From JACVRW01 sp963819115 (GTDB lineage Bacteria > Actinomycetota > Thermoleophilia > Solirubrobacterales > Thermoleophilaceae): a stretch of DNA of 64,000 bases. The position numbers and the translations under genes are program-made. Where the stretch lies: the NCBI GenBank assembly GCA_963819115.1, contig CAWFUR010000010.1, positions 305,388 to 369,387 on the forward strand. The letters are read 5' to 3'. This document shows, piece after piece, positions 32,092 through 43,153 of this stretch; position 1 is the first letter of the stretch; each line of letters starts with the position of its first letter. The notes under the pieces are model-generated. The model worked only from the letters and a program-made list of their open reading frames with translations, was not told the origin of the DNA and did no database searches.

Positions 32092-33564
32092 ATGGCCATT
32101 GCCACGCAGGAGCAGCAGGTAGTCGAGAAGGTCGAGAAGCGCCTCTACATCGGCGGCGAGTGGCGCGACGCGTCGGGCGGGGCCACGTTCCCCGTGATCG
32201 ACCCGGCCACCGAGGAGCCGCTCTGCGAGGTGGCGAACGCCACGCCCGAGGATGCCGCGGCCGCCCTCGATGCCGCCGTCGCCGTCCAGGCCGAGTGGGG
32301 GGCCAGCGCGCCCAATGACCGGGCGGCCATCCTCTGGCACGCGTTCGAGCTCCTCACCGAGCGCGCCGACGAGCTGGCCACGCTGATGACGCTCGAGATG
32401 GGCAAGCCCGTGGCGGAGTCGAAGTCCGAGATCGTCTACGCGGCGGACTTCTTCCGCTGGTCCTCGGGTGAGGCCCTGCGCCTCGACGGTTACTACAAGC
32501 AGTTTGGGAACGGCACCAGCCGGGTGCTCACGATGAAGCAGCCGATCGGGCCGAGCCTGATGATCACGCCCTGGAACTTCCCCCTGGCGATGGGCACGCG
32601 CAAGGTGGGGCCGGCGGTGGCCGCGGGCTGCACGATCGTGATGAAGCCGGCGCAGCTCACGCCGCTCTCGATGCTCGCGCTGGGCCAGATCCTGGAGGAG
32701 GTCGGGCTGCCGGCGGGCGTGTTCAACGTCGTCACCACCTCGTCCAGCGGAAAGGTCACCGGACCCCTGATCCAGGACCCCCGCCTGCGGAAGCTGTCCT
32801 TCACGGGCTCCACCGAGGTGGGCAAGAAGCTGATCGAGGCGTCGGCAGCGAACGTGCTGAAGACGTCGATGGAGCTCGGGGGCAACGCCCCGTTCCTTGT
32901 GTTCGAGGACGCCGACCTGGATGCCGCGGTGGAGGGTGCGCTGCTGGCCAAGATGAGGAACATCGGCGAGGCCTGCACGTCGGCCAACCGCTTCCACGTG
33001 GCCGAGCCGGTGCGGGAGGAGTTCACCCGCCGGCTGGCGGAGCGCATGGGCGCGCTCAAGATCGGCCGTGGCACGGAGGAAGACGTGAAGGTCGGTCCGC
33101 TGGTGGACGAGGGCTCGCGCGAGAAGGTGGCCGAGCTGGTGGCCGACGCGGTGGAGCGCGGCGCCAAGACGCTCACGGGCGGGAAGATCCCCGACGGCCG
33201 CGGCTACTTCTACCCGCCCACGGTGCTGGCCGACGTGCCCGAGGGCGCTCGCGTGTTCAGCGAGGAGATCTTCGGCCCGGTGGCCCCCATCGCCGGGTTC
33301 TCGACCGAGGACGAGGCGATCGAGCGGGCGAACGACACCGAGTACGGCCTGGTTGCGTACGTCTTTACGCAGGACCTGAAGCGCGCGCTGCGGGTGTGCG
33401 AGCGGCTCGAGACGGGAATGATCGGCCTCAACCAGGGCATGGTCTCGAACGCGGGCGCGCCCTTCGGCGGCGTCAAGCAGTCGGGCGTCGGCCGCGAGGG
33501 CGGCAACGAGGGGATCGAGGAGTACCTCGAGACGAAGTACGTGGCCGTGAACATGGACCACTAG
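32092..33564 (+). CDS. gabD: NAD(P)-dependent succinate-semialdehyde dehydrogenase-type aldehyde dehydrogenase
   Basis: A 490-residue aldehyde dehydrogenase of the GabD branch. MITPWNFPLAMGTRKVGPAV forms the cofactor pocket, MELGGNAPFLVFEDAD holds the glutamate, and NIGEACTSANRFHV the cysteine. It would oxidise succinate semialdehyde to succinate. A strong ribosome site (TAGGAGGACACC) precedes the ATG, 17 bases after the ThDP enzyme stop, so the pair is an operon. The two could together turn 2-oxoglutarate into succinate. The TetR gene ends 10 bases away in convergent orientation. Confidence 0.9.
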   Translation: MAIATQEQQVVEKVEKRLYIGGEWRDASGGATFPVIDPATEEPLCEVANATPEDAAAALDAAVAVQAEWGASAPNDRAAILWHAFELLTERADELATLMTLEMGKPVAESKSEIVYAADFFRWSSGEALRLDGYYKQFGNGTSRVLTMKQPIGPSLMITPWNFPLAMGTRKVGPAVAAGCTIVMKPAQLTPLSMLALGQILEEVGLPAGVFNVVTTSSSGKVTGPLIQDPRLRKLSFTGSTEVGKKLIEASAANVLKTSMELGGNAPFLVFEDADLDAAVEGALLAKMRNIGEACTSANRFHVAEPVREEFTRRLAERMGALKIGRGTEEDVKVGPLVDEGSREKVAELVADAVERGAKTLTGGKIPDGRGYFYPPTVLADVPEGARVFSEEIFGPVAPIAGFSTEDEAIERANDTEYGLVAYVFTQDLKRALRVCERLETGMIGLNQGMVSNAGAPFGGVKQSGVGREGGNEGIEEYLETKYVAVNMDH

Positions 33565-33574
33565 TGGGCGTACG

Positions 33575-34186
33575 CTAGGCCAGCAGAAGCTCGCGCGCGG
33601 TCTGGCGGAGCGTCTTCTCCACCTTGCGCTCCGAGAGCCCGGCCATGCACAGCTCGCGGTAGGTCTCGTAGCTCGTGAGGGTCATGAGGAGGGCCACCGC
33701 GCGCTTGTCCGTGAGCTTCGGCTTCAGGGCTTCCAACCCGCGCAAATGACTCACCAGCCGCTCCACCGAGGCGCGGCGGTCGGCTCGCTGGCGATCCACG
33801 AAGTCCCTGGCGGCAGGGTCGATGGCCGCCACGCCGTACACCTGAGCCAGCACCTCGTCCTCAGAGGCCCAGAAGCCCGTGAAGTTCCAAATCGTCTCCA
33901 CCAGGGCCTCGGACGGGTCGGGGAGCACCACCGAGTCCTCCACGGCCACCAGTGAGGGGTTGGCCAGGAAGCTGTCGCAGGCGGCCTGGAGCAGCTCGAG
34001 GCGAGAGCCGAAGTGCTGATACAGGGTGGCCCGGGCGATCCCCGCCCGCTCGGCCACCACATCCACGGTCGAGCGGTGGAAGCTTCCCTCGGCCAGGAGA
34101 GCCCGGACGGCGGTGACGATTCGCGCCCGCGTGAGCACCGAGCGCTGCTGGCGCCCGCCCACGCGGTAGGCGGCGGTGGAGGACAT
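33575..34186 (-). CDS. TetR-family transcriptional regulator
   Basis: A 203-residue regulator. The N-terminal helix-turn-helix lies at about residues 16-60 (TRARIVTAVRALLAEGSF, then VDVVAERAGIARATLYQHFG). A helical ligand domain follows with no recognisable ligand. ATG 34186 gives MSSTAAYRVGGRQQRS, and a TACATT box stands 6 bases upstream. A longer frame upstream passes through the promoter and is rejected. The targets are unknown. The palindromic GTATAC in its own promoter could be part of an operator. Confidence 0.88.
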   Translation of the reverse strand: MSSTAAYRVGGRQQRSVLTRARIVTAVRALLAEGSFHRSTVDVVAERAGIARATLYQHFGSRLELLQAACDSFLANPSLVAVEDSVVLPDPSEALVETIWNFTGFWASEDEVLAQVYGVAAIDPAARDFVDRQRADRRASVERLVSHLRGLEALKPKLTDKRAVALLMTLTSYETYRELCMAGLSERKVEKTLRQTARELLLA

Positions 34187-34192
34187 CCGTGG

Positions 34193-34198
34193 AATGTA
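34193..34198 (-). promoter_or_regulatory. -10 box TACATT before the TetR gene
   Basis: TACATT with 6 bases to ATG 34186, overlapping a GTATAC palindrome. Confidence 0.4.
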
Positions 34199-34307
34199 TA
34201 CCCGCCGTCCACCTTCTCCGTCGTAGAACGAGACACTGAATACGGACTCTCCGTCCACTTCGACGGCCCTTCGGGCGCCGTAGCCAGAATCCTGCACGAC
34301 CGCTTGC

Positions 34308-34323
34308 AGGAGGTGACCTCATG
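34308..34323 (+). promoter_or_regulatory. Very strong ribosome binding site with an ATG out of frame with the M23 gene
   Basis: AGGAGGTGA lies four bases before ATG 34321, almost full complementarity to the 16S 3' end. The frame opened there (MPARAEALCRCT...) is about 50 codons, Cys/Pro/Arg rich, and overlaps the M23 gene out of phase by 29 bases. Either a leader peptide is made, or an indel between 34321 and 34350 separated the M23 gene from its true start. Confidence 0.55.
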
Positions 34324-34349
34324 CCCGCGCGTGCCGAGGCTCTTTGCAG

Positions 34350-35372
34350 ATGTACCCCTCCGGAAGGATCCGATGGGGCGTTGCCGTCGTGGTTGCTGCC
34401 GTCTTTCTGCTGCCCGTTCCGGAGCAGGCGCTCGCCGGAAGTCCCAACGTCGCCGCCCTCCAAGCCGCGCTGAAGGTCAATGGCCTGTACACGGCCGAGG
34501 TGGACGGCGTGCCCGGGCCGATGACCCGTTCGGCCACGATCCGCTTCCAGCGCAAGCGCCATCTGGCCGCCGACGGCGTGGCGGGACCCCAAACACGCCG
34601 CGCGCTCGGCCGTCGAGGCCGCCCGCTCCTGGGAGCACGCAGCCTCGCCTCGCCGCAGGTGGGCTGGGACGTGGCCTCCGTCCAGTTCCTGCTCTGGCGG
34701 CGCGGCTTCTCGCCTGGGGCAATCGATGGAGCCTTCGGCTTCGGCACCACCCGCGCGGTCCTCGCCTTCCAGCGCTCGGTGGGAATCGGCGCCGACGGCG
34801 TGGTGGGGCCGCAGACGCTTCGCGCCCTCCAGCGCCGCCGAACCGAGATCCACCCGGACACCTCCGTGCGCTTCTACAGGCCGGTGTCGGGCCCGATGGG
34901 CGACGGCTTCGGTCACATCGGCGGCAGGCGCCACACCGGAATCGACTTCCCCGCGGCCAGCGGGACCCGGATCAGGGCGGCCGGGCGCGGCGTGGTGGTC
35001 TTCGCCGGCTGGAACACCGGCGGCTACGGCAATCTCGTGGTGGTGGCCCACCGACTCGGCTTTGCCACCTGGTATGCACACATGTCCCGGATCTCCGTGA
35101 GCCCCGGGCGCTCGGTGAGCGGAGGCACGATCCTGGGCCGCGTCGGCGCCACGGGCCACGCAACGGGCCCCCACGTGCATTTCGAGGTCCGGCGCTTCGA
35201 GGTCCCGATCGACCCGATGCCCTACCTCTTGGCTGGCACGGCCGCCCGGATCGCCATCCTCGCGGCCGCGGGCCCCGCCCTCGAGTGCGGACCCGGCTCC
35301 GGCATGCAGGACCACGCCGCGGCGGCCAGGGGCCCCCGGCGCATCGCCCGCGCCCGGCTCGCCGCCTGCTGA
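34350..35372 (+). CDS. Secreted M23 peptidase with two peptidoglycan-binding repeats
   Basis: A 340-residue protein. The signal peptide (RIRWGVAVVVAAVFLLPVPE, ending ALA) is followed by two PG_binding_1 repeats: LQAALKVNGLYTAEVDGVPG with PMTRSATIRFQRKRHL, and VQFLLWRRGFSPGAIDGAFG with TTRAVLAFQRSVG. The LytM/M23 domain has zinc ligands in RRHTGIDF and ATGPHVHFEV. It should cut peptide crosslinks in the cell wall. ATG 34350 has only a weak ribosome site; the strong one at 34308 serves another frame. A C-terminal tail of about 50 residues is not part of the peptidase fold. Confidence 0.87.
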   Translation: MYPSGRIRWGVAVVVAAVFLLPVPEQALAGSPNVAALQAALKVNGLYTAEVDGVPGPMTRSATIRFQRKRHLAADGVAGPQTRRALGRRGRPLLGARSLASPQVGWDVASVQFLLWRRGFSPGAIDGAFGFGTTRAVLAFQRSVGIGADGVVGPQTLRALQRRRTEIHPDTSVRFYRPVSGPMGDGFGHIGGRRHTGIDFPAASGTRIRAAGRGVVVFAGWNTGGYGNLVVVAHRLGFATWYAHMSRISVSPGRSVSGGTILGRVGATGHATGPHVHFEVRRFEVPIDPMPYLLAGTAARIAILAAAGPALECGPGSGMQDHAAAARGPRRIARARLAAC

Positions 35373-35378
35373 AGCCCG

Positions 35379-36689
35379 CTACTTCTCCTGCGAGCCGCGC
35401 GCCATCGCGCGCAGGTTCAGCGCCTTGTCGAGCGTGGCCTCGTCCACGCCCTTCTCGAGCGCGACCTCGCGGATCGTGCGCCGTGACCTCACTGCCTCGT
35501 TCACGATCTCGGTGCCCCGGTCGTACCCGATGTGCGGGTTCAGGGCGGTCGCGATCGCCGGAGTGGACTCGGCGTGACGCAGGAGCTGGTCCTCGTTGGC
35601 CTCGATCCCGCTCACGCAGCGGTCGGCCAGGAGCCGGCAGGTGGAGGAGAGGATGCGGATCGAGTCGAACACGTTGCGCGCGATCAGCGGCACGCGCACG
35701 TTGAGCTCGAAGTTGCCCTGGGTTCCGGCCACCGTCACCGCGGTGTCGTTCCCGATCACCTGGGCGGCCACCTGGAGCGTGACCTCCGGTATCACGGGGT
35801 TCACCTTGCCAGGCATGATCGAGGACCCCTTCTGGAGCTCCGGGAGCTGGATCTCCACCAGCCCGGTGCGCGGTCCCGATCCCATCAGCACGAGGTCGTT
35901 GGCGATCTTGGTGAGCGACACCGCCACCACCTTCATCGCGCCGTGCAGCTCCACCAGCCCGTCGCGGGCGGCCTGCGCCTCGAAGCGGTCGCGGGGGGCC
36001 AGGCCCAGGCCGAGCTTCTCGCGCACCCTCTGCGCGAACTCGGGGTGGGTGTTCAGGCCGGTGCCAGTGGCCGTGCCGCCAAGCGGGATCTGCTCGGCTC
36101 GGGCGAGCGCGTCGCTCACGCGGTCGCGGCCCAGCGTCATCTGGGCGGCGTAGCCCCCGAACTCCTGTCCCAGCGTCACCGGGACCGCATCCATCATGTG
36201 CGTGCGGCCCGCCTTCACCGTGTCGGCGAACTGTCCGGCCTTTGCGCTCAGGGCCTCGGCGAGGTGGTCGATCGCGGGCAGGAGCTGCTCGCGCACCTCG
36301 GAGACGGCGGCCAGGTGCACGGCGGAGGGGAACACGTCGTTCGAGGACTGCCCCATGTTCACGTGGTCGTTGGGGTGCACGCCCTCACCGGCGAGGGCGG
36401 CGATCACCTCGTTGGCGTTCGTGTTGGTGGAGGTTCCCGAGCCGGTCTGGAAGACGTCGATCGGAAACTGGTCGTCGTGCTCGCCGGCGGCCACCTCATC
36501 CCCCGCACGGGCCACCCGCTCGGCCACGTCCGGATCGAGGAGACCCAGCTCGCCGTTCACCCGCGCGGCCTCGGCCTTGACCCGGCCGAGCCAGCGAACC
36601 ACGGGAACCGGCACCCGCTCCCCCGAAACGGGGAAGTTCTCGACTGCCTTGCTTGTCTCCGGGCCCCAAAGCTCCTGGCGAACCGCCAT
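35379..36689 (-). CDS. fumC: Class II fumarate hydratase
   Basis: A 436-residue enzyme of the fumarase/aspartase superfamily. FQTGSGTSTNTNANEV binds substrate carboxylates, GRTHMMDAVPVTLGQEF holds the general acid region, GGTATGTGLN is fumarase-like, and GSSIMPGKVNP is the mobile signature loop. It hydrates fumarate to malate in the TCA cycle. Aspartate ammonia-lyase shares the signature, but the overall layout favours fumarase. A GAGGAG ribosome site precedes ATG 36689. It is convergent with the M23 gene, with 6 bases between stops. Confidence 0.93.
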   Translation of the reverse strand: MAVRQELWGPETSKAVENFPVSGERVPVPVVRWLGRVKAEAARVNGELGLLDPDVAERVARAGDEVAAGEHDDQFPIDVFQTGSGTSTNTNANEVIAALAGEGVHPNDHVNMGQSSNDVFPSAVHLAAVSEVREQLLPAIDHLAEALSAKAGQFADTVKAGRTHMMDAVPVTLGQEFGGYAAQMTLGRDRVSDALARAEQIPLGGTATGTGLNTHPEFAQRVREKLGLGLAPRDRFEAQAARDGLVELHGAMKVVAVSLTKIANDLVLMGSGPRTGLVEIQLPELQKGSSIMPGKVNPVIPEVTLQVAAQVIGNDTAVTVAGTQGNFELNVRVPLIARNVFDSIRILSSTCRLLADRCVSGIEANEDQLLRHAESTPAIATALNPHIGYDRGTEIVNEAVRSRRTIREVALEKGVDEATLDKALNLRAMARGSQEK

Positions 36690-36855
36690 GCGTCTCCTCT
36701 GTCGCTTGCCCCCGGAGGCTATACACCGACCGCCGCCGCGGCCCCGCCCCGGCAGGCGCGCCTTCGCCTCGCCTTCGGCACGCGAACCGCTGCATTTCGC
36801 TCGTCAGCCGCGCAATCTCGACAACCCCGTGTTCTGATCGATTCACACCCTCCCC

Positions 36856-37368
36856 ATGTCCGTTCTCACCCACACGAGCGAGCCCAGCCGCGGCTCGGAA
36901 GGCGACCGCCGCGAGACCGTCCGGTTCTGCTCGCGCTGCGGCACGCTCGAGGATCCGCCCGGCAGCCGCGTGGCACTGCGCCGCCGCGTGTGCGCCTCGT
37001 GCGGCATGGGAGTGATGCTCAGCGCCCTCGGCGATGCCCTGCCGGGCCAGGCTGCAGCGTTCCTCGTGGTGAGCCCCGACCTTGCCGTGAGCGCCGTGAG
37101 CCGCGCCGGCGAGAGGATCTTCGGCGAAGAGGACAACCTCATCGGCGCCCATCTGCTCGACGTGGTGACCAGCCCGCTCGGCGATGGCCAGCTCGAGGAC
37201 CACGCCCGCCGCGCCGCTCAGCGACGTCGCGAGACGATCGCCCTACCACTGCGCCTGAAGCCCCCCTTCTCGCCGTCAGTGGGCACCCTGTCCGCCCGCA
37301 TCGCGCACTGCTCGTCCCCCGCCGCCGCGCTCCTCGCGGTCGAGCCGGGCCGCTTCGCTTTTCGCTGA
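36856..37368 (+). CDS. Zinc-ribbon and PAS-like domain protein, unknown function
   Basis: A 170-residue protein. Two CxxC pairs (FCSRCGTLEDPPG, then RVCASCGMGV) at about residues 25-52 form a likely zinc ribbon. A PAS-like segment follows (AAFLVVSPDLAVSAVSRAGE, then RIFGEEDNLIGAHLLDVVTS). No output domain is present. The protein probably senses or binds a partner rather than DNA. Neither a ribosome site nor a -10 box is obvious before the ATG. The 190 bases after it hold no recognisable element. Confidence 0.7.
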   Translation: MSVLTHTSEPSRGSEGDRRETVRFCSRCGTLEDPPGSRVALRRRVCASCGMGVMLSALGDALPGQAAAFLVVSPDLAVSAVSRAGERIFGEEDNLIGAHLLDVVTSPLGDGQLEDHARRAAQRRRETIALPLRLKPPFSPSVGTLSARIAHCSSPAAALLAVEPGRFAFR

Positions 37369-37561
37369 TCCAGCGCGCCGAAGCCGTGCAAGAACGGGTG
37401 CACCGCTTGCGCTGAGTTCTCAGGCAGACGACAAAACCTCCATCTACGCAACCCTTCGGCGCCGCGGAACCTGTGCAAGCAGGACGCAGGCCTCGTAACG
37501 GTGCCGGGGATGTGCGAAGTAGTGCCACGACGCTGACGCGGTCAGTCGATCTGGAGGTCAA

Positions 37562-38464
37562 GTGAGCGGGATCAGGACCAACGCTGCCGCCGAGCTGCTC
37601 GGGGTCAGCCCAAATACGTTGAGGAGCTGGGAGCGCCGCTTCGGCTACCCCAAGCCCCGGCGTACGCAGGGCGGCCACCGCCAGTACGAGCTCACCGAGC
37701 TCGAGTCGCTCCGTCGCGCGCTCCTGGAGACGCACAACATCTCCTCAGCGATCGAGCTAGCTCGCCAGCGCGGCGAGGGCCCCTCATCGCCCGCGCGTCT
37801 GCTCGACGCCTTCGATCACTTCGACGAGAGCACGGCCGACCGCATCCTCGAGGAAAGCCTCGCCGTGCGCTCGGTCGAGCGCACCGTGGAGGAGGTTCTG
37901 CTTCCCGCGGTCGAGCTGGCCCACGAGCGTGACGGCCGCGACGCCGAGCGGGAGCTCGGCAGCCGCTGGGCCACGGGCTGGCTTCACGCCGCCCGCCGGG
38001 TGGTGCCTCCGGCCAGCCGTCCCCAGGGCGTTCTGCTCTTCGACTCGAGCCCGCGGCTCGACCTCGAGTCCCTGCACGTGCAGGCGCTCGAACTCGCGCT
38101 TCGGCGTGCCGGTTTCCGCACGCTGCTGCTCGCCTTCGACCTCCCGCCCGAGCGGGTCGTGCGCGCCATCCGCGCCCTCGATCCGACCGCATTCGTGTTC
38201 TGCGGCGGGGAGGCCACCCTCGAGGTGGTGGGTCGCCTGGTCTACACCGTGCGCCAGGTGGGCTCCGCGGCCCCGGTCTTCGAGTACCGCGAGTCCATGC
38301 CGGTCACCGGCGAGCACGGGATCCCGTCGCTCGGATCCCGGCCCGGCGAGGCCGTGGAACGGTTGAAGGGCTACGTGGACAGCGGCCGGCTCGAGCAGAT
38401 CGTGGTCTCGGCGGACGCACCCCCCGCACCCCCGGTGCGGGTGCCCGTCGGCTCCGCCGGCTGA
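37562..38464 (+). CDS. MerR-family regulator with a degenerate cobalamin-binding-like domain
   Basis: A 300-residue regulator. The N-terminal MerR winged helix occupies about residues 5-70 (NAAAELLGVSPNTLRSWERR and YPKPRRTQGGHRQYELTELE). A four-helix segment and a B12-binding-like Rossmann domain follow (QALELALRRAGFRTLLLAFD, ALDPTAFVFCGGEATLEVVG). CarH/LitR photoreceptors use this layout with a DxHxxG motif to bind adenosylcobalamin. Here the matching position reads LDLESLHVQALE without that motif, so light sensing through B12 is doubtful. The start is set by CTGGAGGTCAA before GTG. Confidence 0.85.
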   Translation: MSGIRTNAAAELLGVSPNTLRSWERRFGYPKPRRTQGGHRQYELTELESLRRALLETHNISSAIELARQRGEGPSSPARLLDAFDHFDESTADRILEESLAVRSVERTVEEVLLPAVELAHERDGRDAERELGSRWATGWLHAARRVVPPASRPQGVLLFDSSPRLDLESLHVQALELALRRAGFRTLLLAFDLPPERVVRAIRALDPTAFVFCGGEATLEVVGRLVYTVRQVGSAAPVFEYRESMPVTGEHGIPSLGSRPGEAVERLKGYVDSGRLEQIVVSADAPPAPPVRVPVGSAG

Positions 38465-38514
38465 GCCCTAAGCGGCGTTATGTCATCCGCAGCCCCGCTT
38501 AGCATCGCGCGGGG

Positions 38515-38949
38515 ATGTCGTCCCTTGAACTAGGCGACCCCCTCGCTCACCGGGCCCTTCAGGCCCTGGTCCGGGCGGAGGCGGCCGTCCGTCGCCGCCT
38601 TGCCGTGGAGTTGGAGCGTGCCGGAGTCTCGGCCGCGGGCTTCTCCGCGCTGGTGGTGCTCACCACGGCCGGGGGCTCGCTCGAGCTGCGCACGCTCCGC
38701 CGCCGCTTCGGCTGGAGCAAGGCCAACGCCACCGAGGTCACGGAGACGCTGGAGGTCCGCGGGTTCGTGCAGCGTCACCGCCTGCCGGAGGACCGCCGCG
38801 CGGTGGTCGTCCTCCTGACCCGCCAGGGCCGCGCCCTCGTGGACCGGCTCTTCCCGGAACACTCCGAGCGGGTCAGCGAGGCCTTCGGCGCTCTGGACGA
38901 CGGCGAGAAGCGCTCACTCGCCGAGATCTGCCGCAAGCTCGCCGCGTAG
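38515..38949 (+). CDS. MarR-family transcriptional regulator
   Basis: A 144-residue winged-helix protein: RALQALVRAEAAVRRRLAVE, then LRTLRRRFGWSKANATEVTE as the recognition helix region, and RHRLPEDRRAVVVLLT as the wing. The ligand is unknown. ATG 38515 is preceded by TAGCAT at 38500-38505 with 9 bases between, again suggesting a very short or absent leader. A palindromic repeat follows its stop by 4 bases. Confidence 0.85.
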   Translation: MSSLELGDPLAHRALQALVRAEAAVRRRLAVELERAGVSAAGFSALVVLTTAGGSLELRTLRRRFGWSKANATEVTETLEVRGFVQRHRLPEDRRAVVVLLTRQGRALVDRLFPEHSERVSEAFGALDDGEKRSLAEICRKLAA

Positions 38950-38953
38950 ACCT

Positions 38954-39001
38954 GGCTGCGGTGCTCGCGGATCAGCGATCGCGCTGCGCTCCTCGCCGGC
39001 G
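38954..39001 (+). repeat. Palindromic 3'-end repeat after the MarR gene
   Basis: It reads GGCTGCGGTGCTCG, an imperfect stem with GATC arms (CGGATC-AGC-GATCGCG), then CTGCGCTCCTCGCCGG. It lies 4 bases after the MarR stop and between convergent genes. Confidence 0.85.
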
Positions 39002-39038
39002 CCGAACCCGGGACCGCCCTTGGGACCATCCCACTCTC

Positions 39039-39488
39039 TTAATACCTCCCGAAGTGGGCGACCCAGATCGTGGCCTGCGACCCCCTCCATGAGCCGGTCG
39101 AGCGCCCGACCCCGATCCAGCGCCACTCGCCGGACAGGATCACATTGCGGTGCTCCGGTGAGCCCATCCAGCGGCGCACGGTGTTGCGAGCCTCCGCGCT
39201 CCGCCCCCAGTGCATCTCCAAGTTCTCCCCGGCCCATTCGAAGCGGCTGGCCACGGCGATCCGGGCGCGGTGCCCGAACAGGTCGCGGCTCATCAGCCAG
39301 CGTGCGTAACGAGAGCTGGACTCGTGCAGGCTGGGCGAGCGTTTCAGCGGTCCCAGGCCGTGCCACAGGCGTTCTCGATTTATCTCTCGCACAACGGTCC
39401 CCTCGGGCGAGGCCTGAGCGGGCGCGGCTGCGGGTACGAGCGACAGCGCGAGCAGGATGCTCGCGACCATGCGTCGGATGCGGCGCAA
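39039..39488 (-). CDS. Secreted CAP-domain (SCP/YkwD-like) protein
   Basis: A 149-residue exported protein. From TTG 39488 the signal peptide is LRRIRRMVASILLALSLVPA, ending near AQA. The CAP domain follows: REINRERLWHGLGPLKRSPS, SSRYARWLMSRDLFGHR, AGENLEMHWG and GSPEHRNVILSGEWRWIGVG. The CAP histidine and glutamate are present. Function is unknown; many bacterial CAP proteins associate with the cell wall. TTG is chosen because AGAGAGG lies 5 bases upstream and the region before it is a riboswitch. ATG 39470 would remove the basic n-region. Confidence 0.83.
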   Translation of the reverse strand: MRRIRRMVASILLALSLVPAAAPAQASPEGTVVREINRERLWHGLGPLKRSPSLHESSSRYARWLMSRDLFGHRARIAVASRFEWAGENLEMHWGRSAEARNTVRRWMGSPEHRNVILSGEWRWIGVGRSTGSWRGSQATIWVAHFGRY

Positions 39489-39506
39489 TCGAACCTCTCT
39501 TTCGTT

Positions 39507-39640
39507 GGCCTGCGGGGTTAGCTGACGGGCTCGCGCGAAAGAGATACGCGCCGGCGACTGGCCGGTTCGGCCCCGAACCATCCTTGGGTCTTGGGTCCCC
39601 CGCTCCCACCGGACGGCCCGGCGGTGATTCGGCGGTTACT
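39507..39640 (-). ncRNA. c-di-AMP riboswitch (ydaO-yuaA type) controlling the CAP-domain gene
   Basis: On the minus strand the leader reads ACCGCCGAATC, later GGGAGCGGGGGACCCA, later GGTTCGGGGCCGAA, CTCTTTCGCGCGAG and finally CCCGTCAGCTAACCCCGCAGGC in two blocks. These match the conserved segments of the ydaO class, especially the terminal CCGTCAGCTAACC...GCAGGC block found in actinobacterial cell-wall hydrolase leaders. The ribosome site and TTG start lie just downstream, within 20 bases. c-di-AMP usually represses such genes (established for the class). Confidence 0.88.
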
Positions 39641-39667
39641 GAGGCGGAACTTCTAGCAGGTCGTACC

Positions 39668-39673
39668 TAGAAT
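39668..39673 (+). promoter_or_regulatory. -10 box TAGAAT before ileS
   Basis: TAGAAT with 9 bases to GTG 39683. It leaves no room for the T-box leader found before ileS in some actinobacteria. Confidence 0.5.
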
Positions 39674-39682
39674 CGACGATTC

Positions 39683-42733
<3,051 letters not shown>

Positions 42734-42745
42734 GCTGGCGCGGCC

Positions 42746-43153
42746 ATGCCGCTGCCCCCCGTCTTCCACGAGCGCCCCTTCGCCGTACAGGTGATCGGGG
42801 TCGTGGTGGTCCCGATGCTCTTCGGGCTGCTCACGGGATTCGCCCTCGGCTGGTCGGAGGTGCTTTATCTGATCCTTGCGGGGCCGATCGGGATTCTCGG
42901 TGGATTCGTCGGCGGGGTCGAGCACCGCGGCTTCGAGGACGGCTTCGTCCGCGGGCTCCTGGGGGGCCTCGTGTTCGGCAGCTTCATCCTGCTCGGGCAC
43001 AAGATCGCCGGCACCGACGCCAAGGCAGACCTGCCCGACCCACAGATCGGGCTGGCCATCCTCACCACCGTCGTCGGCGGCATCCTTGGCGGCCTCGGCG
43101 GGCGTTACCGGGCCCGCCGCGAGGCTGCCGAAGGCCTGTACGAGCCCGCCTAG
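42746..43153 (+). CDS. Small integral membrane protein, unknown function
   Basis: A 135-residue protein with about four hydrophobic segments (VIGVVVVPMLFGLLTGFAL, VLYLILAGPIGILGGFVGG, GLLGGLVFGSFILLGH, LAILTTVVGGILGGLGG). The C-terminus is basic (RYRARREAAEGLY). The glycine-rich helices suggest tight packing. No family is recognised. A TAGGCT box formed partly by the ileS stop codon lies 9 bases before the ATG, so it may have its own promoter. Confidence 0.72.
   Translation: MPLPPVFHERPFAVQVIGVVVVPMLFGLLTGFALGWSEVLYLILAGPIGILGGFVGGVEHRGFEDGFVRGLLGGLVFGSFILLGHKIAGTDAKADLPDPQIGLAILTTVVGGILGGLGGRYRARREAAEGLYEPA

Noticed and set aside
34187..34349. A second c-di-AMP riboswitch upstream of the M23 peptidase
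   Set aside because: The conserved CCGTCAGCTAACC and GGGAGC blocks are absent.
36690..36855. A possible regulatory RNA between fumC and the zinc-ribbon gene
   Set aside because: No conserved motif or strong hairpin was seen; only the fumC ribosome site is recognisable.
37369..37561. A possible cobalamin riboswitch before the MerR/B12-like gene
   Set aside because: No B12-box-like sequence could be found; the stretch holds only the ribosome site at its end.
39640..39682. A T-box leader for ileS
   Set aside because: The ileS -10 box lies 9 bases before its start, so there is no leader. The conserved RNA in this gap is on the minus strand and is the c-di-AMP riboswitch.
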